NCBI RefSeq assembly: GCF_023897015.1
Contig: NZ_JAMHFY010000004.1
Coordinates: 1 to 64,000 of the forward strand
Source: Desulfosporosinus nitroreducens
Lineage (GTDB): Bacteria > Bacillota > Desulfitobacteriia > Desulfitobacteriales > Desulfitobacteriaceae
Length of the DNA stretch: 64,000 bases
Direction: 5' to 3'
Shown here: positions 1-8,834 of the stretch, in pieces
How the letters are laid out: the number at the start of each line of letters is the position of its first letter
Position numbering within the stretch: position 1 is the stretch's first letter
The notes under the pieces: model-generated
The model's input: only the letters and a program-made list of their open reading frames with translations
Told to the model about the DNA's origin: nothing
Databases searched by the model: none
Made by a program: the position numbers and the translations under genes

Positions 1-82
1 TAGCTTTATTGCTAGCTTTTTTAACGTATGGATTCATATTTAATTGTTGTACCTGTTCATCTGTAAAATAATTCTTTACCAT
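1..82 (-). CDS. Transposase OrfA-like HTH protein, N-terminal 27 codons only
   Basis: Only the start of the gene is inside the window. The peptide begins MVKNYFTDEQVQQLNMNPYV, which resembles the N-terminus of small helix-turn-helix proteins encoded by the first ORF of IS3-family elements in Desulfitobacterium and relatives. A GGAAGG Shine-Dalgarno-like stretch lies about 15 nt upstream. Family membership is recognised from memory of the N-terminal pattern; the HTH itself is beyond the edge. Confidence 0.5.
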   Translation of the reverse strand, partial: MVKNYFTDEQVQQLNMNPYVKKASNKA

Positions 83-199
83 AATAGGATTGTGTCCTTC
101 CAAAATGAATAGCAAACAAAAAAAAGACCCTGTAAAACAGAGTCAGTTAAATTTTGGCTATAGAGCCTCTTTTTCTAACTGTCTATTTTACAGGGTCCA
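1..199 (-). mobile_element. Terminal part of an IS3-like insertion sequence, cut by the window edge
   Basis: Read on the minus strand, the element end starts near 199 with TGGACCCTGTAAAATAGACAG-like sequence (first bases TGGACCCTG), typical of IS3-family ends in clostridia. The arms at 126-150 and 172-198 form a long imperfect hairpin followed by nine T residues. This could terminate outside transcription before the transposase gene. An ORF follows at 82-1. The other end lies outside the window, so size and completeness are unknown. It sits about 75 bp downstream of glyS. Confidence 0.55.
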
Positions 200-274
200 T
201 TTTATAATGAGGCAGCCACTTTTTTAAATTAATGAAGTCTTTTAGTCCATAAAAATTGGTCTTTCATTTATTCA

Positions 275-2350
275 CTAAGCCAAAATACTTAATTCACCCA
301 AGCATCCCAACATCCCCACACACTGACCGAGTAACGCCAGACGTGCCTTCTTCAAGTCTTCATCTTCCACCATAATCATGACCGCTTGGAAAAGAGCTTC
401 GATTTGCGGGATCAGTTCCCAGGCAAGATCATAGGCCTCTTCATAATTCCCCAAGCTAATCATCTGATCAAAACTCTGTCTGCGAGAGGATATTGCGTCA
501 GCTAAGGCTATTTCGGTTGCATCGACCAAACGGGATGGATCTAACTCTAAAGTTGGTTCTTTTTTGGTTAGGTTAAAGCAACGAGTATAGGTTTGGGCAT
601 AAAGGACAAAAGCTTCTTCCACCCGTTTTTCAGAAAGCACCCGAGCTCTTTTCACTACACGATTAATCTCATGACTGCCAAGCGCCAAAACCGCATCCAC
701 AGTATCATAGCGCAGACCTTGTTCCTGAAGCACGAAACGCACCCTTTGTTGGAAGAAATCCAGTAACAAAGGCAAGATGTCTCCAATGGGCAAAGGAACC
801 GTTCCTTGCTTCTCAAGAAGGCTGTAGGACTCCAGAATAAGCTCGTTTAAGGAAAGATCCCACCCTGAGTCTAAAAGGATTGCCACAATCCCCTGGGCCT
901 GCCTTCTGAGAGCATAAGGATCTTGAGACCCTGTAGGTTGAATCCCAATGCTGAATGCCCCAACAATCGCATCTAGTTTGTCCGCAATGCTGACCACGCG
1001 CCCTGAATCAGAGGCCGGCGTCACATCTCCTGCGAAACGAGGTTGATAGTGTTCAAGTATTCCTTGACAGACCTCAGGCTTCTCTCCACTGGCTTTGGCG
1101 TAGTCCGCACCCATGATTCCTTGCAGTTCAGGGAAATCACTGACCATCAAGGTTACTAGATCCGCTTTCGCTAAATAAGCAGTTCGATCGATCTCTTCTT
1201 GCTTAGCTGCTCCGAACCCTTGACGCCCTGCCATGAATCGAGATAAACCACGTAAACGTTCAACCCTCTGTTCAACTGTGCCCAATTTCTCGTGATACAC
1301 AATTTTCCCTAACTTAGGCACTAATTCTGCCAGTGAAACTTTTTGATCCTCCCTATAATAGAAGGCCGCATCTTCCAAACGAGCTTTCAATACCTTTTCA
1401 TTTCCAGCTTTAACCATGTCTAAGGCGAAATCATTTCCGTTTCGCACCGTAATAAAATAGGGCAGAAGTTGTCCGTCTCGAGATCGGACTGGGAAATACC
1501 GCTGATGCTCACGCATTGGAGTTGTAATCACAGCCTCAGGTAAATGCATGTATTGAGAAGCCACTTCGCCTATTAAAGCCGTGGGATACTCCACAAGGTG
1601 AATGACCTCACCCAGAAGTTCTTCATCTGCAGGCACCTCGCCACCGACCTTCTCAGCTAGAATTTTCAATTGAGCTAAGATGGCAGTCTTTCTCTCCTCC
1701 GGATCGATGATCACATAAGCCTGACGTAAAGCCTTACGATAATCCGAGGGTTGGCCAATCAGTACACCCTCAGTCGCTAAAGTACGATGCCCGCGGGAGG
1801 CGCGTCCCGACTCAAGACCTACGAACTCAAAGGGAACGACATCTGAACCGTAAAGTGCAACAATCCAACGAATAGGCCGAGCAAAACGAAAATCAAGTTC
1901 GCCCCAGCGCATTGGCTTTGGAAAATGCAAGGAGTTAATAGTATCAATAGCAAGTTGCGGCAGGAGTGCTTTTGTCTCAAGCCCAATTTCTGATTTTCGA
2001 GCAAATACATAGGGTACCCCATTAACCTCTTGAACAAAAAGATTTTCTACCGCTACGCCTTGCCCTCTGGCAAAGCCTTGGGCAGCCTTCGTGGGTGCTC
2101 CACTGGCATCATAGGCGGCTTTTAAAGCCGGCCCCTTGACCTCCATGGATAAATCCTCTTGGGTTCCCGCAAGTTCCATTACCAAAAGTGCCAGACGACG
2201 AGGGGTGGCAAAAACCTTTATTTCCTTATACCTTAAGCGGAGCTCTGCTAAGCGTTTGCGTGCCTGTTCTTCCAATTGGGTCATGGCCCCTGGAGAAAAT
2301 TTAGCTGGGATTTCTTCCGTTCCAATTTCAAGTAAAAAATCATTCGCCAT
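275..2350 (-). CDS. glyS: Glycine--tRNA ligase beta subunit
   Basis: Beta chain (691 aa, normal length) of the bacterial alpha2beta2 glycyl-tRNA synthetase, which charges tRNA-Gly in the cytoplasm. The N-terminal signature FLLEIGTEEIPAKF (residues 5-18) is typical. The middle holds the HD-like region around ADLVTLMVSDFPELQGIMG, and the C-terminal ~110 residues fit the DALR anticodon-binding domain. The start codon lies 1 nt after the glyQ stop and its GGGGTGGAG ribosome site is inside the end of glyQ, so the two are translationally coupled. Both are under the T-box upstream of glyQ. Confidence 0.97.
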   Translation of the reverse strand: MANDFLLEIGTEEIPAKFSPGAMTQLEEQARKRLAELRLRYKEIKVFATPRRLALLVMELAGTQEDLSMEVKGPALKAAYDASGAPTKAAQGFARGQGVAVENLFVQEVNGVPYVFARKSEIGLETKALLPQLAIDTINSLHFPKPMRWGELDFRFARPIRWIVALYGSDVVPFEFVGLESGRASRGHRTLATEGVLIGQPSDYRKALRQAYVIIDPEERKTAILAQLKILAEKVGGEVPADEELLGEVIHLVEYPTALIGEVASQYMHLPEAVITTPMREHQRYFPVRSRDGQLLPYFITVRNGNDFALDMVKAGNEKVLKARLEDAAFYYREDQKVSLAELVPKLGKIVYHEKLGTVEQRVERLRGLSRFMAGRQGFGAAKQEEIDRTAYLAKADLVTLMVSDFPELQGIMGADYAKASGEKPEVCQGILEHYQPRFAGDVTPASDSGRVVSIADKLDAIVGAFSIGIQPTGSQDPYALRRQAQGIVAILLDSGWDLSLNELILESYSLLEKQGTVPLPIGDILPLLLDFFQQRVRFVLQEQGLRYDTVDAVLALGSHEINRVVKRARVLSEKRVEEAFVLYAQTYTRCFNLTKKEPTLELDPSRLVDATEIALADAISSRRQSFDQMISLGNYEEAYDLAWELIPQIEALFQAVMIMVEDEDLKKARLALLGQCVGMLGCLGELSILA

Positions 2351-2351
2351 C

Positions 2352-3242
2352 TTACTCCACCCCTTTCAGAGAGTTAGTCTTTAGCAAAGGGAAACCCAAT
2401 TTCTCTCGCTGCTCTACATAAGCCTGAGCACAAAGACGTGCCAACCCACGGACCCGAGTAATGTAACTTGTGCGTTCCGTGACACTGATTGCCCCCCGAG
2501 CATCCAGCAGGTTAAACGTATGCGAGCATTTCAGTACGTAATCATAGGCTGGAAGCACTAAACCCTTCTCAACAACCCGTTTGGCCTCACGCTCATACAT
2601 ATCAAACCAAGTTTGCAATGCTTCAATATCCGCTACTTCAAAATTATAGTGGGAGTAATCTATTTCATTCTGAAGATAAATATCCCCGTACGTAATATCC
2701 CCAACCCATTCAATATCATAAACATTATCTTTGTTTTGGATATAAGTGGTCAGGCGCTCCAACCCGTATGTGATTTCAGCACAAACCGGTTTACAGTCAA
2801 TCCCTCCACATTGTTGGAAATACGTAAACTGAGTCACTTCCATACCATCTAACCAAACTTCCCAGCCTAACCCCCAGGCACCCAAAGTTGGGGACTCCCA
2901 GTTATCTTCTACAAACCGAATATCATGCTCGAGTGGATTAATTCCCAGCCGCTCCAGACTCTGCAAATATAGCTCCTGAACATTGTCCGGAGAGGGCTTA
3001 AGAATGACTTGGTATTGAAAATAGTGCTGCAACCGATTAGGGTTCTCTCCATACCGACCATCCGTAGGTCTGCGAGACGGCTCAACATAAGCTACATTCC
3101 ACGGCTCCGGTCCCAGAGCCCTCAAAAAAGTTGCCGGGTTCATAGTACCCGCCCCTTTTTCCACATCATACGGTTGCGCAATAATACACCCTTGTTCTCC
3201 CCAAAACTGGTTAAGGGTTAAGATAATATCTTGGAACTTCAT
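2352..3242 (-). CDS. glyQ: Glycine--tRNA ligase alpha subunit
   Basis: Catalytic alpha chain (296 aa) of the class II glycyl-tRNA synthetase; it activates glycine with ATP. The N-terminus [17 protein letters not shown] and the segment [18 protein letters not shown] (about residues 43-60) are hallmarks of the family. It is the first gene of a two-gene operon with glyS and follows a T-box leader, so expression should rise when uncharged tRNA-Gly accumulates. Confidence 0.97.
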   Translation of the reverse strand: MKFQDIILTLNQFWGEQGCIIAQPYDVEKGAGTMNPATFLRALGPEPWNVAYVEPSRRPTDGRYGENPNRLQHYFQYQVILKPSPDNVQELYLQSLERLGINPLEHDIRFVEDNWESPTLGAWGLGWEVWLDGMEVTQFTYFQQCGGIDCKPVCAEITYGLERLTTYIQNKDNVYDIEWVGDITYGDIYLQNEIDYSHYNFEVADIEALQTWFDMYEREAKRVVEKGLVLPAYDYVLKCSHTFNLLDARGAISVTERTSYITRVRGLARLCAQAYVEQREKLGFPLLKTNSLKGVE

Positions 3243-3401
3243 AGTAGACCTCCTAAAATTAGTTTCTGGACGACTAGGCTGGATACGTGCGGACAGTTCT
3301 TCTGTCCCTTTTTTGATTAGGCAAGCATTATTCTAAATTGTTGTAACTCACAGATCTCCTTAAATATCTCTCCGAAACCTTTTTCCTTTGGGCAAAAAAC
3401 A

Positions 3402-3617
3402 ATAAAAAACCCTCACCCCCGTAGCATTTTTAAAGCTACAGGGACGAGAGCTTGTTCCCGCGGTTCCACCCTGTTTGACCCCTCAGGGTCCCCTTCGTTT
3501 TATGTGCTCAGAGTTGCCCCATTCACTTCTCTCATTTCGGCTTCCACCCACCCGAACTCGCTATTAGAGAGGATTCGTGAACTTCTTTCCCATCATCGCA
3601 TATTAAAGGCATTAATT
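3402..3617 (-). promoter_or_regulatory. T-box riboswitch leader of glyQS
   Basis: On the minus strand the conserved T-box sequence GGTGGAACCGCGG lies at about 3459-3471. It is followed by an intrinsic terminator whose stem arms CCCTGTAGC and GCTACGGGG flank an AT loop near 3418-3443 and precede a T run. The preceding ~150 nt hold the stem I region. T-boxes read uncharged tRNA by its anticodon and by pairing of the NCCA end with the bulge in this motif. Glycine specificity is inferred from the downstream glyQS; I did not identify the specifier codon with certainty. Confidence 0.92.
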
Positions 3618-3623
3618 TTATTT

Positions 3624-3652
3624 ATTATATGCTGAGGAAGAAATTGTGTCAA
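3624..3652 (-). promoter_or_regulatory. SigA-type promoter of glyQS
   Basis: The minus strand shows TTGACA at 3652-3647 and TATAAT at 3629-3624, separated by exactly 17 nt. This is a consensus vegetative promoter. It would start transcription near 3617, just before the T-box leader. Confidence 0.85.
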
Positions 3653-3718
3653 ATGTATCGAGAACTAGGACTGCTTTTTCCTAATGCAACCTTTTGTTAG
3701 GCGATATGCTAAAGTACT

Positions 3719-4276
3719 CTATAATTCTTTAATTTTAGAGATAAACTTCGCATACACCTTATGCATATGAGGTTCATTGCTATATTCAATCAATTTTTCT
3801 AGTGGAATCCATCTAACACCGCTATTTTCATCTTCTTTAACAATCACAGCGTCATTCTCATCAGCTTCCATCAAAAACGCCACTGATAAATGTAGATGTG
3901 GGGATACATACTCCCCTCTTTTCATATGCCCCAGCACTGGAAGTATGTCCAGAGAAAATATGCCCGGTGTAACCAAGTGAATATTATTAACTCCAGTTTC
4001 CTCCTTCAATTCTTTAATGGCCACAGCTAAAAGGTCTTTTTCCCCATCTGCATGTCCACCTGTCCAGGACCACGAATCATAAATATTATGATGGATTACA
4101 AGCACTTTATCTCTTGAATTATTTACTGCGAAAGCGGAGCTTGTGAAATGAGCAATCTTATTATTTCTCGTTAAAACATCCTCAAATACCCCTAAGCAAT
4201 TTAGAATTACCTCTTTATCCTTTTCCTCTTGCTCATTGTATGGACCATATCTTTTGATTGATTCGACGAAATCCAT
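3719..4276 (-). CDS. NUDIX hydrolase
   Basis: A 185-aa protein with a Nudix-box region around residues 73-98; GGHADGEKD followed by KELKEETG matches the REUxEExG core that binds metal and cleaves nucleoside-diphosphate-linked substrates. The first Glu of the box appears shifted, so the motif is slightly atypical. Upstream residues HNIYDSWSWTGG fit the usual strand before the box. The substrate cannot be told from sequence. It stands alone between the glyQS T-box and the recO group. Confidence 0.85.
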   Translation of the reverse strand: MDFVESIKRYGPYNEQEEKDKEVILNCLGVFEDVLTRNNKIAHFTSSAFAVNNSRDKVLVIHHNIYDSWSWTGGHADGEKDLLAVAIKELKEETGVNNIHLVTPGIFSLDILPVLGHMKRGEYVSPHLHLSVAFLMEADENDAVIVKEDENSGVRWIPLEKLIEYSNEPHMHKVYAKFISKIKEL

Positions 4277-4440
4277 ATTCTCTCTCTTTTCATATAAGGA
4301 TTATCATTGTAAATCTACTTTAAACAGCTAAATTCTTCTAGGTGACTAAAGCAGCTATTTTTAAATAAGAAAAAATCCTTCTAATTTTTAATACCGCTAA
4401 TGTGCAAGTCAATTATTCAGCAAAATATCCATTAACAAAC

Positions 4441-4875
4441 TTAAAACTCTCCCGTTCCTTCATCGTGAGAATAATCCTCTTTAGAAGCAACTTCCAACTC
4501 AAAATGGTTAATCGCCGCCCCTACAGCGCCTACAAGTGCCAGCATTCGCAAACCAGGCTTCCTCCAAATTGTATACGCTAGAGCTAGTCCCAAGGGAGCT
4601 GAAAGGCTGATAATCGTATTGTCATGCCGTTTGAGGCTGATTGTAGAGTGACTTATACTCGATATCGTAGATTTGACACTATCCAAGATCCCCTGTCCAC
4701 GCTCTTCAAAACTCCAGTCTTGCCCTAAACCATTTCGAACCTTCTCCAAATCATCCAAAGCCTTCAGTAAATCACCCTGAGCCAAGTTTAAGGCCGTACG
4801 AGCCTCTTCGTATCCAATCCCCATTCGTTCACGCAAAACATCTATCTTTTCAAGTTCTGTCCAAGGTTCATTCAT
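4441..4875 (-). CDS. DUF4342-like protein with UBA-type N-terminal helices
   Basis: A 144-aa protein of unknown function. The N-terminal ~45 residues (LEKIDVLRERMGIGYEEA onward) resemble the UBA/TS-N three-helix fold seen in EF-Ts. A glycine/alanine-rich hydrophobic stretch (about 95-125) may be membrane-associated. The ATG at 4875 is preferred over 4899 because it has GGAAGG 8 nt upstream. It overlaps the recO stop by 8 nt in an ATGAATGA arrangement, indicating coupled translation. DUF4342 is a recognition call, not a known function. Confidence 0.75.
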   Translation of the reverse strand: MNEPWTELEKIDVLRERMGIGYEEARTALNLAQGDLLKALDDLEKVRNGLGQDWSFEERGQGILDSVKSTISSISHSTISLKRHDNTIISLSAPLGLALAYTIWRKPGLRMLALVGAVGAAINHFELEVASKEDYSHDEGTGEF

Positions 4876-5659
4876 TTTCTTTGCCTTCCTTTCCATCAAA
4901 ACTTCGCTCCAATGAATCCTGTGTTAAACTTCCCATCCTCCACGATTTAAGAGGACGCTCAAACTTATGCTCAAGATAAACTCGTAATGTCTCCAAAATC
5001 TCTTGCTGCATCCAAGCCCCCCAACGCATACGGTCCAGCTTAGTAATATCAGCACGAATCAGCTGACGCATAAATGCAATACTGCCCGCCCGAATCCATC
5101 GCCCAGAATAGTTCTCCTGACAATTCCCACATAAAGTCCCACCAGCTTCTAAACTGAAAAACATCCGATCCCCCTTCACGCTAACCCCACACTCAGCACA
5201 TTCCCCCAGAAGCGGACGATACCCCAAGACTTCCATTAGCCGCAAAGAGTATGTACTAAGCACAAGAGATGGATCAAATTGTTCAAGTAGAAAAAAACAG
5301 GTCAAAGTAAGTGTAAAGAGTTCCGTATTAGGCTGCTCAGGTATTGTCGAGATATCTAACAGCTCAGCAATCCCGGTAGCTGCAAATGACCGATCCAGAT
5401 CATTCCAAAGATGAGGGAAGCTCTCCTTAGGGCTGCACTGACTGACGGTATCCAGACTCTTCCCCCGATGAATCAGAAAATCCCCATATGTAAATAATTG
5501 AGCCCCCGCTCTTTGACGACTCTTAGGTTTGCGCACCCCTTTTGCCACAGCTTGAAGCTTCCCCAACTCACGGGAAAAAAGAGTGAGTACACGATCCGAC
5601 TCACCAAATTGCTTGCTGCGGATCACCAACGCGTCCGCATGATAAACGGCCACGCCCAC
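4868..5659 (-). CDS. recO: DNA repair protein RecO
   Basis: RecO (263 aa) anneals single-stranded DNA and helps RecR load RecA at gaps in the RecF pathway. The N-terminal OB-fold begins VYHADALVIRSKQFGESDRV. The mid-protein zinc finger shows CAECGV and CGNCQ (about residues 149-178), as in Gram-positive RecO. The start is probably the GTG at 5659, preceded by an AAAGGGTGA ribosome site. Behind it, toward higher coordinates, is a structured repeat element that separates it from deoC. Confidence 0.95.
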   Translation of the reverse strand: MGVAVYHADALVIRSKQFGESDRVLTLFSRELGKLQAVAKGVRKPKSRQRAGAQLFTYGDFLIHRGKSLDTVSQCSPKESFPHLWNDLDRSFAATGIAELLDISTIPEQPNTELFTLTLTCFFLLEQFDPSLVLSTYSLRLMEVLGYRPLLGECAECGVSVKGDRMFFSLEAGGTLCGNCQENYSGRWIRAGSIAFMRQLIRADITKLDRMRWGAWMQQEILETLRVYLEHKFERPLKSWRMGSLTQDSLERSFDGKEGKENE

Positions 5660-5740
5660 TCACCCTTTCTATTCTTTGTATTCAATGATCTTAGTATGCA
5701 TTTTTTGTGGATGAAAAGCTGACTTTGTGCCCTAAAGCAT

Positions 5741-6165
5741 GAAGGCGCACATGAAATGTGCCTTCCCCCAAAAACGTCAACCCCGTTCCACGCCCCAGTG
5801 CAATGTGATACATTAGCGACGTCTTTACGTAAGCAGCCAAGCAAACTTCCGTTCAAGCGATCCCAGATACGGGGCAGTATACAGGGTCCCCTCCCGCCAT
5901 CCTGCAAATGGCTAATCCGTGCGAAGACAGTGTCTGCAAGAAGAGTAATCCGTGCGAAAACAGTGTTTTCGTGGGCTCCGGGGACACTTGGCCATCCATG
6001 GCCGGCGGATGTACACTGCCGCCAGTGAGCCATGGACGGCTCATCTGGCACGATAGTCTCCAGTGGAGATTATCGCCGAAGGATGAACCCCGCTCCCCAA
6101 AGCCCAGAGCTTGAACGGTTAGTTTGCTCTGCGTCGTAAGCACCGAGCGGATGTACACACAAGTC
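5741..6165 (-). repeat. Structured intergenic repeat, copy A1 (behind deoC)
   Basis: This copy shares long near-identical blocks with 7897-8320, 16480-17039 and 58846-59304. It contains inverted repeats: the terminal GAAGGCGCACAT/ATGTGCCTTC hairpin, GGCAGTATACA/TGTACACTGCC arms, CGAAAACAGTGTTTTCG (5955-5971), GGCCATCCATGGCC (5990-6003), a GCCAGTGAGCC/GGCTCATCTGGC hairpin, and GATAGTCTCC/GGAGATTATC. A1 has an extra truncated copy of the CGAAGACAGTGTCT arm at 5922. It lacks the ~36-bp GGGTTCTTTAAA insert of the other copies. On the minus strand it begins 14 nt after the deoC stop. Confidence 0.9.
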
Positions 6166-6179
6166 CTCCACAAGCCCTC

Positions 6180-6815
6180 TTAAGCAAGTACCGCACTCGT
6201 CCCCAACCTATCCGCTCCAGCCTCCACGAGCTCAAGCGCAAACTCCTTCGTCCTTATTCCACCTGATGCCTTAACCTTAACGTTTTCTCCAACCCATTTT
6301 TTCAGATTACGCACATCCTCGATGGTGGCTCCCCCTCCGGCAAAGCCAGTTGAAGTCTTAATAAAATCTGCCCCCGAACGTTTAACAATCTCGGCCGCCG
6401 ATTTTTTCTCATCTTCAGTAAGCAAACTGGTTTCAATAATAACCTTTATAATTAACCCGCACTCATGGGCTGCTTCCACCACTCTGGTAATATCCCGCTC
6501 AACCGCTTCCCAATTTCCGGATTTTGCCCATCCTACATTTATGACCATATCCACTTCTTTACCGCCATGTGCTTTAACCATAAATACTTCCTGAACTTTA
6601 ACTTCTGTATACGTCGCCCCTAATGGAAAACCCACAACAGCAGCAATACAAATCCCCGTCCCATGCAAAAGTTTAGAAGCCGTTTGCACATAACACGGAT
6701 TAACACAAACAGCCGCATACTTATACTGTTGAGCTTCATGACAAAGTGCCACAATATCCTTTTCAGACGCTTGAGGTTTTAATAATGTGTGATCTGTTAT
6801 TCCTGCAATATTCAT
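6180..6815 (-). CDS. deoC: Deoxyribose-phosphate aldolase
   Basis: A 211-aa class I aldolase that splits 2-deoxyribose 5-phosphate into acetaldehyde and glyceraldehyde 3-phosphate in deoxynucleoside breakdown. The Schiff-base lysine lies in ADFIKTSTGFAGGGAT (about residues 149-164), and the second active-site lysine in VKASGGIRT. The N-terminus NIAGITDHTLLKPQ is typical. The start lies 5 nt after the era stop. The stop is followed closely by repeat copy A1. Confidence 0.97.
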   Translation of the reverse strand: MNIAGITDHTLLKPQASEKDIVALCHEAQQYKYAAVCVNPCYVQTASKLLHGTGICIAAVVGFPLGATYTEVKVQEVFMVKAHGGKEVDMVINVGWAKSGNWEAVERDITRVVEAAHECGLIIKVIIETSLLTEDEKKSAAEIVKRSGADFIKTSTGFAGGGATIEDVRNLKKWVGENVKVKASGGIRTKEFALELVEAGADRLGTSAVLA

Positions 6816-6820
6816 CTATG

Positions 6821-7762
6821 TTATCCCTTTTCCTTTCCATAGCCATAGTTTCGCAAGCTATCCGGCCTGTTCCGCCAATCCTTTTTAACTTTAACCCAAA
6901 GCTCTAAAAACACCTGGCTGCCCAACAAAGCCTCGATATCCAAACGAGCCAAGCGGCCAATTTCCTTAAGTTGTTTACCCCCTGCCCCGATGATAATCCC
7001 TTTTTGAGAATCTCGCTCAACCACAACCAAGGCTCGCACTTTAACCAAAGTCTTCTTTTGTTCTACCTCTTCAATCACAACAGCAATCGAATGCGGGACC
7101 TCATCACGGGTCAGTTGAAGTACCTTTTCGCGTACTAACTCCGCCATAATAAAACGTTCCGGTTGGTCAGTCACTTCATCTTCAGGATAATACATCGGAC
7201 CCACAGGCATTTTATCAAAAATCACTTTTAACAGTTCATCCGTATTTTCCCCTGTTTTTGCAGAAATAGGTACGATAGCCTTGAAATCTGCCAAACTCGA
7301 GAATTGCTGAATTTTATGCATCAACTGATCTTTACTCAATAAGTCAACTTTATTCAAAGCAAGCACACAGGTCGTTTTCGTTTGCCTGAGCATTTCAATA
7401 ATAAACTCTTCCCCAGGACCGAAATCCGCCGAAAGATCCACCATATAAAGGATCACGTCAACCTCTCGCATGGATTCCTTAGCCGCACCAACCATGAATT
7501 CTCCGAGCTTATGCTTTGGCTTATGTATTCCAGGCGTATCCAAAAAAACAATCTGTCCCCGTTCCTCGGTCAAGATACACTGGATTCGATTACGGGTAGT
7601 CTGAGGCTTATCGGACATGATAAGCACTTTCTGTCCTAACAAATGATTAAGCAAGGTTGATTTCCCTGCATTCGGTCTTCCAATAACAGACACAAAACCT
7701 GAGCGAAATTCATTTGATTTTAATGAACCCAACGGTGAAGTCACTTCCCTATCTTCTAGCAT
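6821..7762 (-). CDS. era: GTPase Era
   Basis: Era (313 aa) is an essential GTPase that binds the 3' end of 16S rRNA during 30S maturation. G1 is GRPNAGKST (about 28-36), G3 is DTPGIHKPKHKL, G4 is NKVD, and the C-terminal KH domain carries the IIGAGGKQLKEIG loop (about 257-269). The first ~20 residues (MLEDREVTSPLGSLKSNEF) are a short extension over many homologues, so the true start could be slightly downstream. It is followed directly by deoC. Confidence 0.97.
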   Translation of the reverse strand: MLEDREVTSPLGSLKSNEFRSGFVSVIGRPNAGKSTLLNHLLGQKVLIMSDKPQTTRNRIQCILTEERGQIVFLDTPGIHKPKHKLGEFMVGAAKESMREVDVILYMVDLSADFGPGEEFIIEMLRQTKTTCVLALNKVDLLSKDQLMHKIQQFSSLADFKAIVPISAKTGENTDELLKVIFDKMPVGPMYYPEDEVTDQPERFIMAELVREKVLQLTRDEVPHSIAVVIEEVEQKKTLVKVRALVVVERDSQKGIIIGAGGKQLKEIGRLARLDIEALLGSQVFLELWVKVKKDWRNRPDSLRNYGYGKEKG

Positions 7763-7896
7763 TAATTTTTCATGTTATCTATATACTACCATAACCTTAA
7801 CTAATAACGTCTATTCAGCAGACATTTGAGCAAGTATTCTTAAAGAATTTCACACATCCTCAGAACAGCTCAATAACATAAGCACCCCTTAAGAAG

Positions 7897-8320
7897 GAAG
7901 GTGCACATGAAATGTGCCTTCTCTTAAGCAGTCGTAACCCCGTTCCAAGCCCCGGGACGCAGTGTGATACATCCGCGACGTCTTTTACGTAAGCAGCTAA
8001 GCAAACTTCCGTTCAAGCGACCCCACATACGGGGCAGTGTACAGGGTCCCCTCCCGCCATCCTGCAAGAAGGCTAATCCGTGCGAAGACAGTGTCTTCGG
8101 GCTCCGGGGACACTAGTCCATCCATGGACGTCGGATGTACACTGCCGCCAGTGAGCCAAGGACGGCTCATCTGGCACGATAGTCTCCAGTGGAGATTATC
8201 GCAATAGCGGGTTCTTTAAAATGATACTATCGCCGAAGGATGAACCCCGCTCCCCAAAGCCCAGAGCTTGAACGGTTAGTTTGCTCTGCGTCGTAAGACC
8301 GAGCGATGTACACACAAGTC
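7897..8320 (-). repeat. Structured intergenic repeat, copy A2 (behind cdd)
   Basis: This copy is highly similar to A1, A3 and A4 over its full length. The hairpins here are CGAAGACAGTGTCTTCG (8083-8099) and GTCCATCCATGGAC (8116-8129). It carries the ~36-bp insert (GGGTTCTTTAAAATGATAC) flanked by TATCGC on both sides. On the minus strand it starts 2 nt after the cdd stop codon and ends about 130 nt before era. Confidence 0.9.
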
Positions 8321-8322
8321 CC

Positions 8323-8778
8323 CTAGAGAAACTCCGGCCCAAACGCCTCCGGCAACAACACTTTCAAACTTGTCCACCGCAAATGTCCTTGACCATTCAT
8401 CAAAATGACCGGACAATCCACAGCAAATTCACGAATTACCTGTCGGCATGCGCCGCATGGAGATGGAAAAACGTCACTCGGAACAGCGATCACTATTGCT
8501 TTTAATTCTCGTTCTCCACGAGCAATAGCTTGAAAAATTGCATTTCGTTCTGCGCAAACCGTCAAACCATAACTGGCATTCTCCACGTTACATCCACTAT
8601 AAATCTTTCCTGATGAAAACAGCGCTGCCGACCCGACTGGGTAATGGGAATACGGCACATACGCTTGCTCATATGCTGCTTTGGCCCGGTTAATAAGTTC
8701 TTGTATGAGCTTAGGATCGAGCATTCCTAGTAGCTCTGACTCAATTCTCTCTGTATTTTGGGATTGATCCTGCTTCAC
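8323..8778 (-). CDS. cdd: Cytidine deaminase
   Basis: Zinc-dependent deaminase (about 151 aa) that converts cytidine and deoxycytidine to uridine forms in pyrimidine salvage. The zinc and catalytic residues are in CAERNAIFQA and PCGACRQVI. CNVENASYGLT precedes the first, as in tetrameric Cdd. A GTG start at 8778 is chosen because AGGAG lies 8 nt upstream. The ~23-residue N-terminal tail before LDPKLIQELINRA is longer than usual. The stop is abutted by repeat copy A2. Confidence 0.93.
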   Translation of the reverse strand: MKQDQSQNTERIESELLGMLDPKLIQELINRAKAAYEQAYVPYSHYPVGSAALFSSGKIYSGCNVENASYGLTVCAERNAIFQAIARGERELKAIVIAVPSDVFPSPCGACRQVIREFAVDCPVILMNGQGHLRWTSLKVLLPEAFGPEFL

Positions 8779-8834
8779 ACAAACAACTCCTAGCAAACCT
8801 TTCTAAAGATGACAGAAGATAAATTCTCCTCATT

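Noticed and set aside
3285-3312. GGACAG/CTGTCC hairpin followed by CTTTTTT on the plus strand
   Set aside because: No plus-strand gene precedes it. It lies between the T-box terminator and glyQ and is too short to call as a functional terminator.
5623-6173. Overlapping open frames of 68-142 codons on both strands in repeat copy A1
   Set aside because: They follow palindromes, contain no recognisable domains, differ between copies and lack ribosome sites. They are by-products of a GC-rich structured repeat.
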